NCBI GenBank assembly: GCA_902825215.1
Contig: LR782234.1
Span: 5,783,001-5,847,000 of the forward strand
Length of the DNA stretch: 64,000 bases
Origin: Pseudomonas fluorescens
Lineage (GTDB): Bacteria > Pseudomonadota > Gammaproteobacteria > Pseudomonadales > Pseudomonadaceae
Direction: 5' to 3'
Both the position numbers and the translations under genes were made by a program. Shown one piece after another: positions 34,073 through 43,200 of this stretch. Under the pieces are notes generated by a model, which did no database searches, had not been told where the DNA came from, and saw nothing but the letters and a program-made list of their open reading frames with translations. Position 1 is the first letter of the stretch, and every line of letters begins with the position of its first letter.

Positions 34073-34854
34073 CACTGCGCCCTCAACAGTTCGCGGACCT
34101 TGCTCGACGCCGCGCGATTGCTGGCGCCGAGGCGATTGCTCAAATCGGTGCCGGCGATATCACCAATGGCTTGCTTGAGGCATTCGCTGACCCGCGCCAG
34201 ATCCTCTGCCGTCGGCTGTTCGATCTGCTGCACCGAAAGGGTTTCCCAGAGCAGACCAAGGCTGGCGTAGCTGTCGATGTCGTAGGCCATCGGCGGCACG
34301 CTGGCGGCCAGCGCTTCCAGTTCTTCAACACTGCGCAACGTCACCCGCGCCGCCGAGGCCTTGCCCATCGCGTGGACCATCACCCCGGGATCGCGCAGGG
34401 CGATCAGGCGGTTGGCCTGATAACCGTGCGCCAGAAACGCTCCGGACATGGCTTTGCCCACCAGCAGCGCAATCACCGGATGCCCGGCCAAGCGTGCACG
34501 GGCATAACTGTCCGCCGCGCCGGCCAGCGCCTGATGAATGCCGAGCGCTTCTTCGCGCCGACCGTAGGCCTGGCTCGGCACATCGACGATGGCGATGATC
34601 GGGCGTTTCTGTGTCTTGTCGCGGTCGGCTGCGATTGCATCGTCTACAGCCTTGGCCAGACCCCAACCTTCGAGCAAACCGACTTCGCCGTTGCGAGCGC
34701 GTGGGAAACGGTTGTCCGGGTCAGCGACCACGGCGATAAACCGCCCGAGTTCACCGTCAGCGACTTTCAACGAGGGCGGCAGCCCTTCGACGCTTTCAGC
34801 GCCCGCGCTCAAAGCGTTGAACCAGTTCAAGCCGCGCAGAGAATAACCGCTCAT
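34069..34854 (-). CDS. mdcE: Malonate decarboxylase gamma subunit
   Basis: The ATG at 34854 overlaps the mdcD stop (ATGA) and gives 261 aa (MSGYSLRGLNWF). It is a carboxyltransferase-like subunit of the crotonase fold; VDVPSQAYGRREEALG and GKAMSGAFLAHGYQANR are typical of MdcE. With MdcD it forms the decarboxylase that acts on malonyl bound to MdcC. An upstream extension of the frame is rejected. Confidence 0.93.
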   Translation of the reverse strand: MSGYSLRGLNWFNALSAGAESVEGLPPSLKVADGELGRFIAVVADPDNRFPRARNGEVGLLEGWGLAKAVDDAIAADRDKTQKRPIIAIVDVPSQAYGRREEALGIHQALAGAADSYARARLAGHPVIALLVGKAMSGAFLAHGYQANRLIALRDPGVMVHAMGKASAARVTLRSVEELEALAASVPPMAYDIDSYASLGLLWETLSVQQIEQPTAEDLARVSECLKQAIGDIAGTDLSNRLGASNRAASSKVRELLRAQW

Positions 34855-35702
34855 GAGCGCTCTCCTTGATACAGATCGCGAACCACCGAAGGCTCGATTT
34901 GCTTTTCCGTGTCCAGACTCGCCAGGCGTTGCAGAAACCACTCGGCGCGCTGACTGCGCGGCTGTGCCGGCAGACCTTGCTGGAGCAGTTCACTCACCTG
35001 CTGACGAATCTGCGCCACATCATCGCCGACATAACGGTCCACCAGTCCCGTGTTGAAGCGTTGCTCGCCCCCGGTCAGGCTCCAGATGAACGGCCGGTCG
35101 CGGGAGTCGTATTCCTCGATCCCGGCTTCCTGCTCGATCACTTGCGGGCCGTTCAGGCCAAGACGCGCTTCCTGGGTCACCAGCAGATAGCTGCACAGCG
35201 CCGCGGCAATCGACATGCCGCCGAAGCAACCGACGCTGCCGGCGACCACGCCGACCACTGGTTGGTATTGCTGCAAATCGACAATCGCTGCGTGAATATC
35301 GGCAATCGCCGCGAGACCAAGATTGGCTTCCTGCAAGCGCACGCCACCGGTTTCCAGCAGTAGCACCGCGCGGGTCGGGATGCCTTTGCGGTTGTCCTCG
35401 GCGGCCAGTTCCAGCGCGCCGGCAATCTTCGCCCCACCGACTTCACCGAGGCTGCCGCCCTGAAAAGCGCCTTCGATCGCGGCAATCACCACCGGCAAAC
35501 CGTCGAGGCTGCCCTTGGCGATGATCACCCCGTCGTCGGCTTGCGGCACCACGCCCTGGCGTTCCAGCCACGGCGACATGACCCGTTGAAACGGGTCGAG
35601 CAGTTCACGAAAGGTCCCGGCGTCGAGCAAGACTTTCGCCCGCTGCCGCGCGCCGAGTTCGACGAAGCTGTGTTTGTTGAGCAACGCGGCGCTGTCAGTC
35701 AT
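34851..35702 (-). CDS. mdcD: Malonate decarboxylase beta subunit
   Basis: The ATG at 35702 gives 283 aa (MTDSAALLNKHSFVELGARQ). Motifs shared with acetyl-CoA carboxylase beta-type subunits include AAIEGAFQGGSLGEVGGAKI and GSVGCFGGMSIAAALC, which shape the oxyanion site. It pairs with MdcE. The gene overlaps mdcC by 8 bp and mdcE by 4 bp. Confidence 0.93.
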   Translation of the reverse strand: MTDSAALLNKHSFVELGARQRAKVLLDAGTFRELLDPFQRVMSPWLERQGVVPQADDGVIIAKGSLDGLPVVIAAIEGAFQGGSLGEVGGAKIAGALELAAEDNRKGIPTRAVLLLETGGVRLQEANLGLAAIADIHAAIVDLQQYQPVVGVVAGSVGCFGGMSIAAALCSYLLVTQEARLGLNGPQVIEQEAGIEEYDSRDRPFIWSLTGGEQRFNTGLVDRYVGDDVAQIRQQVSELLQQGLPAQPRSQRAEWFLQRLASLDTEKQIEPSVVRDLYQGERS

Positions 35703-35994
35703 GGCCGATCTCCTCGAAACCCTGTTCCAGACGCAAGCGCACCACCCCCGGCGTCGCGCCGAAATCGTGGATATCGATGGCCATCGCCGGTGGCGTGGTG
35801 CCGTCGAACATCCGCGCAAACAGATGCTGCCAGCGCTGTTGCGCGCCGTTGACCGAGGTCTGCACGTTGATCGTCAGCTTGCCGGCCAGGCCCGGCTCGA
35901 TCAGCACTTCCAGATCTCCCGAGCCGACACAACCGACCAGCGCACGCCCGCGTGGCGGCTGCCCGGCGGGAAATTCAAACGATAGGCTTTCCAT
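35695..35994 (-). CDS. mdcC: Malonate decarboxylase acyl carrier (delta) subunit
   Basis: This 99-aa protein carries the dephospho-CoA-derived prosthetic group. The attachment Ser is in GCVGSGDLEVL (S25). The protein is cytoplasmic and works as the swinging arm between MdcA (acyl transfer) and MdcDE (decarboxylation). Its start overlaps the mdcB stop by one base (TGATG). Confidence 0.92.
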   Translation of the reverse strand: MESLSFEFPAGQPPRGRALVGCVGSGDLEVLIEPGLAGKLTINVQTSVNGAQQRWQHLFARMFDGTTPPAMAIDIHDFGATPGVVRLRLEQGFEEIGHD

Positions 35995-36851
35995 CAAAAC
36001 GCTCCTTGAGAGATGCCGTCGCGCTCGATTCGGTCGAGCAGCAGCGTGGCGGCGAGCAAGTCGGCGGCGCCACCGGGCGAGGCATTCAATGCGATGAGTT
36101 GTTGATCCAGTTCGTGCAATCGGCGGCGGCCTGTCAGGCTGGCACTGCCGCCGGCGTCGAGCACCGCTTGCGCGCCGCTTTGCATGGCGTGCAGGCCTTG
36201 TTCGCCAGCGCGATAGAGCACGCAGGTGTCGGCCAGTTCGGTCATGATCGCCAGCAAGGCGTCGAGCCGGGCGTTCTGTTCGCCGACGCCGTTGGCGCGG
36301 CTGTTCTGCAATTGCGGCAAGCCGCGACGCAGCACCGAGGGGAAGCCGAGTTGCGCTTCCTCGCGAGCACCGCGTGCGCCGTAACGCTGGGCGACTTGCG
36401 CGCCGTGGCTGAGCGGTTTCGGTGCGTAGCGGTCGTCGAGCAGTGCCAGGCGCGCGGCACACAGAGCAATGGAGTGCGGTTGCAGAGCGGCGGCGGTGAC
36501 CAGCAGACCCAGCGCCCAGATCGCGCCGCGATGGGTATTAACGCCGTTAGTGGTCGCGAGCATCGCTTGCTCACCTTCGCGACCGATCCGGCCAATCGCT
36601 TCGCGCAACGGCAGACCGACTTCGCCAATGTGCAGCGCGGCCTCGGCCATTTCCTTGAACGCCGGCCACAACGCCAACGCCGACGCGTGCATCAGGCCCA
36701 GGTGCAGATCGGTGTGCGCGCCGTTGCCGCGACGGTCGACCAGCGCCGGTTTCGGCGACAGGTCGGCTTCGTCGATCAACGCATCCACCGCCAGATCGGC
36801 CAAGCGATCAGCCAGCGACAGCGGTTGTGCGTGCAGGTTGAATGCGTGCAT
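35994..36851 (-). CDS. mdcB: Triphosphoribosyl-dephospho-CoA synthase
   Basis: The ATG at 36851 gives 285 aa (MHAFNLHAQPLSLADRLADL). It is a CitG-like protein: DEADLSPKPALVDRRGNGAHTDL near the N-terminus and NTHRGAIWALGLLV in the middle form the nucleotide-binding helices. It makes the prosthetic-group precursor from ATP and dephospho-CoA for MdcG to transfer. The start overlaps the mdcA stop by one base. Confidence 0.92.
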   Translation of the reverse strand: MHAFNLHAQPLSLADRLADLAVDALIDEADLSPKPALVDRRGNGAHTDLHLGLMHASALALWPAFKEMAEAALHIGEVGLPLREAIGRIGREGEQAMLATTNGVNTHRGAIWALGLLVTAAALQPHSIALCAARLALLDDRYAPKPLSHGAQVAQRYGARGAREEAQLGFPSVLRRGLPQLQNSRANGVGEQNARLDALLAIMTELADTCVLYRAGEQGLHAMQSGAQAVLDAGGSASLTGRRRLHELDQQLIALNASPGGAADLLAATLLLDRIERDGISQGAF

Positions 36852-38521
36852 TACCAGCTCCTGAATTTGGCGGGCGGGTTGTACAGACCACCGGACCACT
36901 CGACCAGATCGGCCACGCTTTTCGCCGCGAGCAGTTCACGGGTGGCGTCGGTGCGACGAATGCCGAGGTCTTCGGGCAAGGCGATCAAGCCTTCGCGACG
37001 CATGCGTTCGGTGTCTTTCGGATTGTGGCGCAGGCCAATCGCGGTGACGCCGGCTACGGCGGCGATCATCGCCTGGCGCTCTTCCAGCGAGCGCGCCTTG
37101 TACAGGTAGGCGATGCCTTCTTCAGTCAGCAGGTGGGTAACGTCGTCGCCGTAGATCATGATCGGCGCCAGCGGCATGCCGCTTTTCTTCGCCACTTCGA
37201 CCGCGTCGAGGGTTTCGACGAAGGTCGGTTTGCCGCCCTCCTGGAAGGTCTCGACCATTTGCACCACGAGCTTCTTGCCGCGTTCGAGCATCGGTTGCGG
37301 CGCATCGCCGTGACGCATGTCGAGCCACGCCGGCGTGCCGTGACGGCGACCACGCGGGTCATGGCCCATGTTCGGCGCGCCACCGAAACCGGCGAGGCGC
37401 CCACGGGTGACGGTCGAGGAATGGCCGTCGCCATCGACTTGCAGCGTCGCACCGATAAACAGGTCCACTGCGTACTGCCCGGCGAGTTGGCAGACCATGC
37501 GGTTGGAACGCAGCGAGCCGTCGCGGCCGGTGAAGAACACATCTGGCCGGGCGGCGATGTAGTTTTCCATGCCCAGTTCGGTGCCGAAACAATGCACGCT
37601 TTCGACCCAGCCGCTTTCGATCGCCGGGATCAGCGTCGGGTGTGGGTTGAGGGTCCAGTTGCGGCAGATCTTGCCTTTGAGGCCGAGGGATTCGCCGTAG
37701 GTCGGCAGGATCAGCTCAATGGCGGCGGTGTTGAAACCGATGCCGTGGTTGAGCGACTGCACGTTGTGTTTTTCGTAGATCCCGCGGATCGCCATCATCG
37801 CCATCAACACATGCACAGGCTTGATGTGGCGTGGATCTCGGGTGAACAGCGGTTCGATGTAGAACGGCTTGTCGGCGACCACGACGAAATCGACCCATGA
37901 AGCGGGAATGTCCACGCGCGGCAGTTCGCTGACGTCGTCGACCAGTTGGTTGACCTGAACGATGACGATACCGTCGCTGAACGCGGCCGGTTCGATCAGT
38001 GCCGGGGTGTCTTCGGTGCTCGGGCCGGTGTAGATGTTGCCGGCGCGGTCGGCCATGAACCCGGCCGAGAGCACGACATTAGGAATCAGGTCCACCACCA
38101 GCCGCGCATAGAGTTCGATGTAAGTGTGGATCGCGCCGACTTCGAGCAGGCCGTCTTCGAGCAACTGGCTGATGCGCAGGCTCTGGGTGCCGGCGAAAGA
38201 GAAATCGAGCTTGCGGGCGATGCCGCGTTCGAACAGATCCAGGTGCTCGGAGCGGCCGACGCTGGGCATGATCATGTGCAGATCGTGAAGCTTGGCCGGG
38301 TCGGCCTTGGCCAGCGAGCGCGAAAGAAAATCCGCCTGCTTCTGGTTGTTGCCCTCCAGCACCACGCGGTCGCCGGGATGGATCAGCGCTTCGAGCGCGG
38401 CGACGATCTTGTCGCTGGGCAACACCGCACCATCGGCCAGCCCGCGCACCTTGTCGAGCCGGCGCTGCTTCTCATCGCGCCGCCGCGTCCAGCGCGAGTC
38501 GGGGGAAATTATTGTTGTCAT
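36851..38521 (-). CDS. mdcA: Malonate decarboxylase alpha subunit
   Basis: The ATG at 38521 with GGAG six bases upstream gives 556 aa; a GTG two codons earlier is also possible. MdcA is the acetyl-ACP:malonate ACP-transferase, swapping acetyl for malonyl on MdcC in each cycle. It has a CoA-transferase-like fold with a conserved region such as NHGIGFNTAAIELILPTYGE. It is the first gene of the operon mdcA-B-C-D-E-G-H-madL-madM. Confidence 0.95.
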   Translation of the reverse strand: MTTIISPDSRWTRRRDEKQRRLDKVRGLADGAVLPSDKIVAALEALIHPGDRVVLEGNNQKQADFLSRSLAKADPAKLHDLHMIMPSVGRSEHLDLFERGIARKLDFSFAGTQSLRISQLLEDGLLEVGAIHTYIELYARLVVDLIPNVVLSAGFMADRAGNIYTGPSTEDTPALIEPAAFSDGIVIVQVNQLVDDVSELPRVDIPASWVDFVVVADKPFYIEPLFTRDPRHIKPVHVLMAMMAIRGIYEKHNVQSLNHGIGFNTAAIELILPTYGESLGLKGKICRNWTLNPHPTLIPAIESGWVESVHCFGTELGMENYIAARPDVFFTGRDGSLRSNRMVCQLAGQYAVDLFIGATLQVDGDGHSSTVTRGRLAGFGGAPNMGHDPRGRRHGTPAWLDMRHGDAPQPMLERGKKLVVQMVETFQEGGKPTFVETLDAVEVAKKSGMPLAPIMIYGDDVTHLLTEEGIAYLYKARSLEERQAMIAAVAGVTAIGLRHNPKDTERMRREGLIALPEDLGIRRTDATRELLAAKSVADLVEWSGGLYNPPAKFRSW

Positions 38522-38598
38522 GCTCACTCCACGGGGTTCGCTGTCGTGGAGCCAAGGTAGGCGTGTGCGGTGGGGGCATCAATCAAGCACGGTGGTGA

Positions 38599-38621
38599 AT
38601 CGTTACGTTCAGCGTAATGAT
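38599..38621 (-). promoter_or_regulatory. Candidate MdcR operator upstream of mdcA
   Basis: The palindrome ATCGTTACG-TTCAG-CGTAATGAT (one mismatch in the arms) is centred about 90 bp before the mdcA start. Its TTACG-N5-CGTAA core has the T-N11-A form of LysR-type binding sites, fitting the presence of mdcR in the cluster. Confidence 0.6.
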
Positions 38622-38629
38622 CAAAAGCA

Positions 38630-38822
38630 CCCTCACCCTAGCCCTCTCCCGGAGGGAGAGGGGACCGATTGGGGGATGCTCAAGGGATACGCCGACCTGA
38701 TCGTGCTTTACCGAATCCATAATCGACTGGGCACTTCAGGTCGATGTTCAGCGCCAGACACCTCGGTAGGCTCCCTCTCCCTCCGGGCGGTCCGACGTTT
38801 CGGGAGGGCTGGGGTGAGGGTC
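38630..38822. repeat. CCCTCACCCTAGCCCTCTCCC repeat composite
   Basis: Same composite family as 31128: CCCTCACCCTAGCCCTCTCCC at the left and an inverted GGGCTGGGGTGAGGG at the right. It fills the gap between mdcA's regulatory region and the minus-strand DUF6124 gene's 3' end. Confidence 0.8.
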
Positions 38823-38833
38823 GGCTTTTTTCG

Positions 38834-39199
38834 CTACTCCGTCGGCACCAACCTGTCCAACACACGATTCACAGCCATCTCAGCGACCATCACCACTTGC
38901 GCAATGCCCTGCACAGTCTTGCGATGCGTGCCTTCAACCATAGCCGCGTGGTTGTTGAGCATCACCGTGGCCGAGCCGAGGGTTTCGCTGGCATCGGCCA
39001 ACAGGGATTCGGTTTCGGCATTCGGGTTGGCCATGTACAGCGTGTTGGGGGTATAGGGCGTGGCCATGAGGTCGGCGTTGGTCGGACCGAGGTAATGGTC
39101 GAGCGCGCGCTCGGCGGCTTCGTGGAATTTCTTTGAGTCGGGGGATTCGTAGGGGGATGCGGGGTCGGTGAGCGGGGGGTTAGGCGTTACTTTGAACAT
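38834..39199 (-). CDS. DUF6124 family protein
   Basis: This 121-aa protein opens with MFKVTPNPPLTDPASPYES and includes KKFHEAAERALDHYL, as in a Pseudomonas-specific group I recall as DUF6124. The rest is helical. No signal peptide or catalytic motif is seen. GAGG lies about 9 bp before the ATG. Its leader (39235-39345) can fold into a multibranched RNA, so expression may be controlled after transcription. Function is unknown. Confidence 0.75.
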   Translation of the reverse strand: MFKVTPNPPLTDPASPYESPDSKKFHEAAERALDHYLGPTNADLMATPYTPNTLYMANPNAETESLLADASETLGSATVMLNNHAAMVEGTHRKTVQGIAQVVMVAEMAVNRVLDRLVPTE

Positions 39200-39234
39200 T
39201 TACCAGATCCTCATTCGGGCTAGCCATCGCTTCC

Positions 39235-39345
39235 CTACTAAAAGAAGTGGAGGCAGCTGTGCGCAGGTTAGTAGACCGGGGATCTGGGAAACCGGCGCGC
39301 CCGAAGGCGCCCTGCGCACAACCACCATAAAGTGCAGGCATGGAG
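39235..39345 (-). ncRNA. Structured leader RNA of the DUF6124 gene (candidate)
   Basis: On the minus strand GTGCGCAGG (39319-39311) pairs exactly with CCTGCGCAC (39267-39259). Inside are a UUCG-capped hairpin GCGCC-TTCG-GGCGC and a second pairing CCGG...CCGG, giving a three-way junction. The unpaired CTACTAA (39274-39268) is complementary to TTAGTAG downstream (39241-39235), allowing a pseudoknot near the gene start at 39199. This is what a cis-regulatory RNA looks like; no ligand is suggested. Confidence 0.55.
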
Positions 39346-39606
39346 TACCTGACTGTCTGATGAGCTATACGCCCCAAATATGACGGGCTACTAAACCCGA
39401 TCACTGGAAATCAGTGACGGAATCAAGTTACGCAGCCTGCCAAAGGCGCACAAGCCGGCGGATTCTGGTGCATGCGTAGGCAGCGGCGCAAGGATTTGTA
39501 GGCTGGTGAGCCGTAACACTGGGTGTCTTTAAACAGCTGGGTTAAAGGATGTTTATTGCACTGCAGAAATTGAGGATTTTCCTGTAAGAATTTGGTGATG
39601 CAACTG
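39346..39606. other. Intergenic region upstream of the DUF6124 leader
   Basis: No gene is seen. It should contain the promoter for the minus-strand DUF6124 transcript; a short hairpin CAGG...CCTG lies just upstream of the structured leader. Nothing else stands out before the repeat at 39611. Confidence 0.4.
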
Positions 39607-39610
39607 GCCC

Positions 39611-39702
39611 CATCGCTGGCAAGCCAGCTCCCACAGTGTCCGAGTGGTATCCGAATTCGGTGTACCCCACAAAACCCTGTGGGAGCTGGCTTGCCAGCGA
39701 TG
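39611..39702. repeat. REP-like pair (CATCGCTGGCAAGCCAGCTCCCAC)
   Basis: CATCGCTGGCAAGCCAGCTC and the inverted GAGCTGGCTTGCCAGCGATG stand about 50 bp apart. This family differs in sequence from the GCGAGCAGGCTCGC REPs. It follows the chpC stop (minus strand). Confidence 0.85.
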
Positions 39703-39731
39703 AGGCCCGTCTGAGCACCGCCCTTTCTGGA

Positions 39732-40202
39732 TCAATGGACCAGGCCAGCCTCCACCAACAACTGCTCCAGCGCCAAAAGATCCGGGACCTTCGCCACCTG
39801 TTCGCCGACCTGCACCGCCGCTCGCTCCAGCCCGCACAGCGGCACGTCGACATAACTCAACTGGCTGTCGAGTTTGTACGAGCGAGGAATGCCCTGCACC
39901 AGCAATGCGATGAACCTGAGCTCCGGCAATCCGCCCAGCGCATTCAAGATCACGATGCGCACCCGCTCGCCGATGACGATTTTCTGCCCGCACGCCGATT
40001 CGAAACTGATCAGCGGGATCTGCCGCTCGCGCCACGTCACTCGCCCCAGATACCACGGCGGTGTGTCGAGGTCGAAGGCGCTGGCCTGGTAGTCGATCAG
40101 TTCGGCGACGGCGACGTTGGGCAGGATCAGGTTGCGGTCCGCCAGTGGCAACAACAGGCCGGTGAGTTGGCTGCTGCGCAACGAGTGCCCGTGTTCATGC
40201 AT
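39732..40202 (-). CDS. chpC: CheW-like protein ChpC
   Basis: The ATG at 40202 gives 156 aa with a single CheW domain (LLLPLADRNLILPNVAVAELI and IPLISFESACG). In P. aeruginosa ChpC is a second coupling protein for the Pil-Chp chemosensory system and is reported to link signals to the ChpA kinase. The gene overlaps the chpA stop by 8 bp and ends the operon. Confidence 0.85.
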   Translation of the reverse strand: MHEHGHSLRSSQLTGLLLPLADRNLILPNVAVAELIDYQASAFDLDTPPWYLGRVTWRERQIPLISFESACGQKIVIGERVRIVILNALGGLPELRFIALLVQGIPRSYKLDSQLSYVDVPLCGLERAAVQVGEQVAKVPDLLALEQLLVEAGLVH

Positions 40203-43200
40203 GTCTGTTGCTCCAGTGGGCAATGCTTTCGAGCAGCACCGATTCCTGATACGGCTTGCCGAGGTAATCGTTGACACCGATGGCCATCGCACGGTCGCGG
40301 TGTTTCTGACCGGTGCGCGAGGTGATCATGATGATCGGCAGGTGCTGCAGGCGTTCGTCGTTGCGCACTTGCGTGGCGACTTCGAAACCGTCCATGCGCG
40401 GCATTTCGATGTCGAGCAGCATGACGTCAGGCAGGTGTTCTTCGAGCAGCAGCATCGCGTCGACGCCGTCCTTGGCGGTCAGTACGTTCATGCCGTGGCG
40501 TTCGAGCAAACGGCTGGTGACTTTGCGCACCGTCACCGAGTCGTCGACCACCATCACCAGCAGCGGTTTCTGTGGTTCGCTGTCGAGGTCGCTCAGTGCC
40601 TGCGGCTGCGCCACCCGCGCCTGCATCGCGCGGATCGGCGCGAGCAGATCAAGGATCAGTACCACCCGGCCATCGCCGAGAATCGTCGCGCCGGACACAC
40701 CCTGCAACGCGGCAAACTGCGGGCCGAGGCTCTTCACCACGATTTCCCGGGTACCGGCCATGGCGTCGACCAGCACGGCGATGCGCCGGTCATTGCAGTG
40801 CACCAGCAGCACCGGCAGCGGCAGATTCTGCCCGAGCAGTTTCGGCCGTGGCGCGGTTTTCAACAGCTCGCCGAGGTAGCACAGTTCATAGGTCTGCCCG
40901 GCGTAGTGATAGCGCGGCGGGTCCTGACGAAAGTGCCCTTCCAGATCATTCGGCAACACGCGCACGATGCCTTCGATGGTGTGCAGCGGAATCGCGTATT
41001 GATCCTCGCCGCACTGCACCATCAACGCACGGTTGACCGACACGGTGAACGGCAGGCGGATACGAAAATGCACGCCCTGCCCCGGCACCGAATCGATGCT
41101 CATGCTGCCGCCCAACTGACGCACTTCTTCGTGGACCACGTCCATGCCGACGCCGCGTCCGGAAATCTGGGTGATCTTTTCCGCCGTGGAGAATCCCGGC
41201 TGCAAGATGAACTGCAGTACATCGCGGTCGCTGATCTCCGCATCCGGTGCGAGCAGCCCGCGTTTGATCGCCTTGCGCCGCACCGCTTCGAGCGGCACAC
41301 CGGCGCCGTCATCGCGAATATCGAAAACGATGTCGCCGCCTTCTCGGGACAGGTCGAGGGTGATCCGCCCCTGCGCCGGTTTGCCTGCCGCGAGCCGCAC
41401 TTCGGCGGATTCCAGACCATGGTCGACGGCGTTGCGCAGCATGTGTTCCAGCGGCGCGGCCATGCGTTCCAGCACGTTGCGATCCATCTCGCCTTCGGCG
41501 TTGCCGACCACGAAGGCGACGTCCTTGTTCAGCTCCTCGGCAACCTGGCGGACGATACGCTTGAGCCGCGGCAGCATGCGTTCAAACGGCACCATGCGCG
41601 TGCGCATCAGGCCTTCCTGCAATTCGGTGTTGACGCGCCCCTGTTGCTGCAACAGGTTTTCCGCGTCGTGGTTGCGCCGGTCGAGGGTCTCCTTGAGGTC
41701 GAGCAGGTCTGAAGCCGATTCGAACAAGGCCCGCGACAGTTGCTGCAACTGTGAGTGGCGATCCATTTCCAGCGGATCGAATTCTTCGTAGCCAAGGCGT
41801 TCGCCGTCGACTTGCTGGCGACTGAGAATCCGCCCCTGGGTTTCGGTGTCGAGGCGGCGCAATTGATCGCGCATGCGCTCGATGGTGGTTTCCATCTCGT
41901 TCAGCGCGACCTGCGCGTCGTTGACCTGCTGCTCGATGCGGCCTCGAAAGATCGAGGTTTCCCCGGCCAGGTTGACCAGCTCATCGAGCAGGTCGGCGGA
42001 GACCTTGACCATGTCCGCGCCGGCCTCGGCGGGCGCTGGCGTCGGCTCGGATTTCGCCGGCAATGGCGGCGCTGGCGGCACTTCGGCACTCAGCGGATGG
42101 CTGAAATTCTGGATCGCATTGATCAAGCGGTCCGCCGGTGGGCACGGTTGCCCGGCGCGCACCCCGTCGAGCATTTGCGCCAACCGGTCATGACCGCGCT
42201 GCACCAAGGCAAACAACTCCGTTGACGGTTGCAAGGCGCCGGTGGACAGGCTTTCGTAGAGGTATTCGAGTTCGTGGGCGAGGTCGCCGATCGGGCCGAT
42301 CTCGACCATCCGCGCGCCGCCCTTGAGCGTGTGCAGGTCGCGCAACAGGGTTTCCACTTCCTGGCGGTTGCCCGGCTCGGCCTGCCAGCGCAGCAACGCG
42401 GCGCCGGAGTTTTCGATGATGTCGAAACCTTCCTCAAGGAAGATCTCCAGCAACTCCGGATCGTGACCAGCGTTGTCTGGGTCGGCGCTGGCCGTCGGCG
42501 TTTCGCTGGCGCTCGCGCCATGGCGCGCCTGGCGCAGCGCTTCGATCAACGCGTGCGCCGGTTCCAGCGCTTGCCGGGTTTGCAGTTGCTCGACCAGCAA
42601 CGCCAGGCGTTCATGGCCGTTGAGCAGCAACTGCGCCAGCGCGCTGCTGTGGCTGAAACGCCGATCGGCCAGGCCTTCGTAAAGGTTTTCCAGTTCTTGG
42701 GCGAGGTCTCCGATCGCCTCGACCTCGGCCATCCGCGCACCGCCCTTGAGGGTGTGCAGGTCGCGCTGCAACGACGACAGCGGTGCACCGTTGTCCGGTT
42801 CGCTTAACCAGCGCTGCAAGGCCTGGCCGGCGCTGTCGAGAATGTCGATGGCCTCTTCTATGAAGATCTCGACGATTTCGTCATCCGCCGCCAACGGCTC
42901 GGCCGTCTGCTGCAATTCGGCGGTGGCGCTGCCCAGTTCACGAATGCTCAGGGTGCGGCTGCCGTCGCTGCGGATCAGGCCCATGGACGACGGGTCGAGG
43001 CTTTCATCGAGCAGTTCGTGCAGGGCGCGCACCCGCTCGGGCTGCGGGGTGATTTCCTGGCCGGCGGCCAGTTCGTCGAGCATGTTGATCAGCGCTTCGT
43101 GGGCCTGCTGCGCTTCGTGGAAAAACCTCTCGCTGACCGCCAGACTGCTTTCTTCGACGGCGCCGTAAAGGTCGAGCAACGCCTCGCAGAGCACGTCGAC

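Noticed and set aside
35695..36462. 255-aa frame reaching from mdcC into mdcB
   Set aside because: Only the last 99 codons are MdcC; the upstream part is out of frame with mdcB and Arg-rich.
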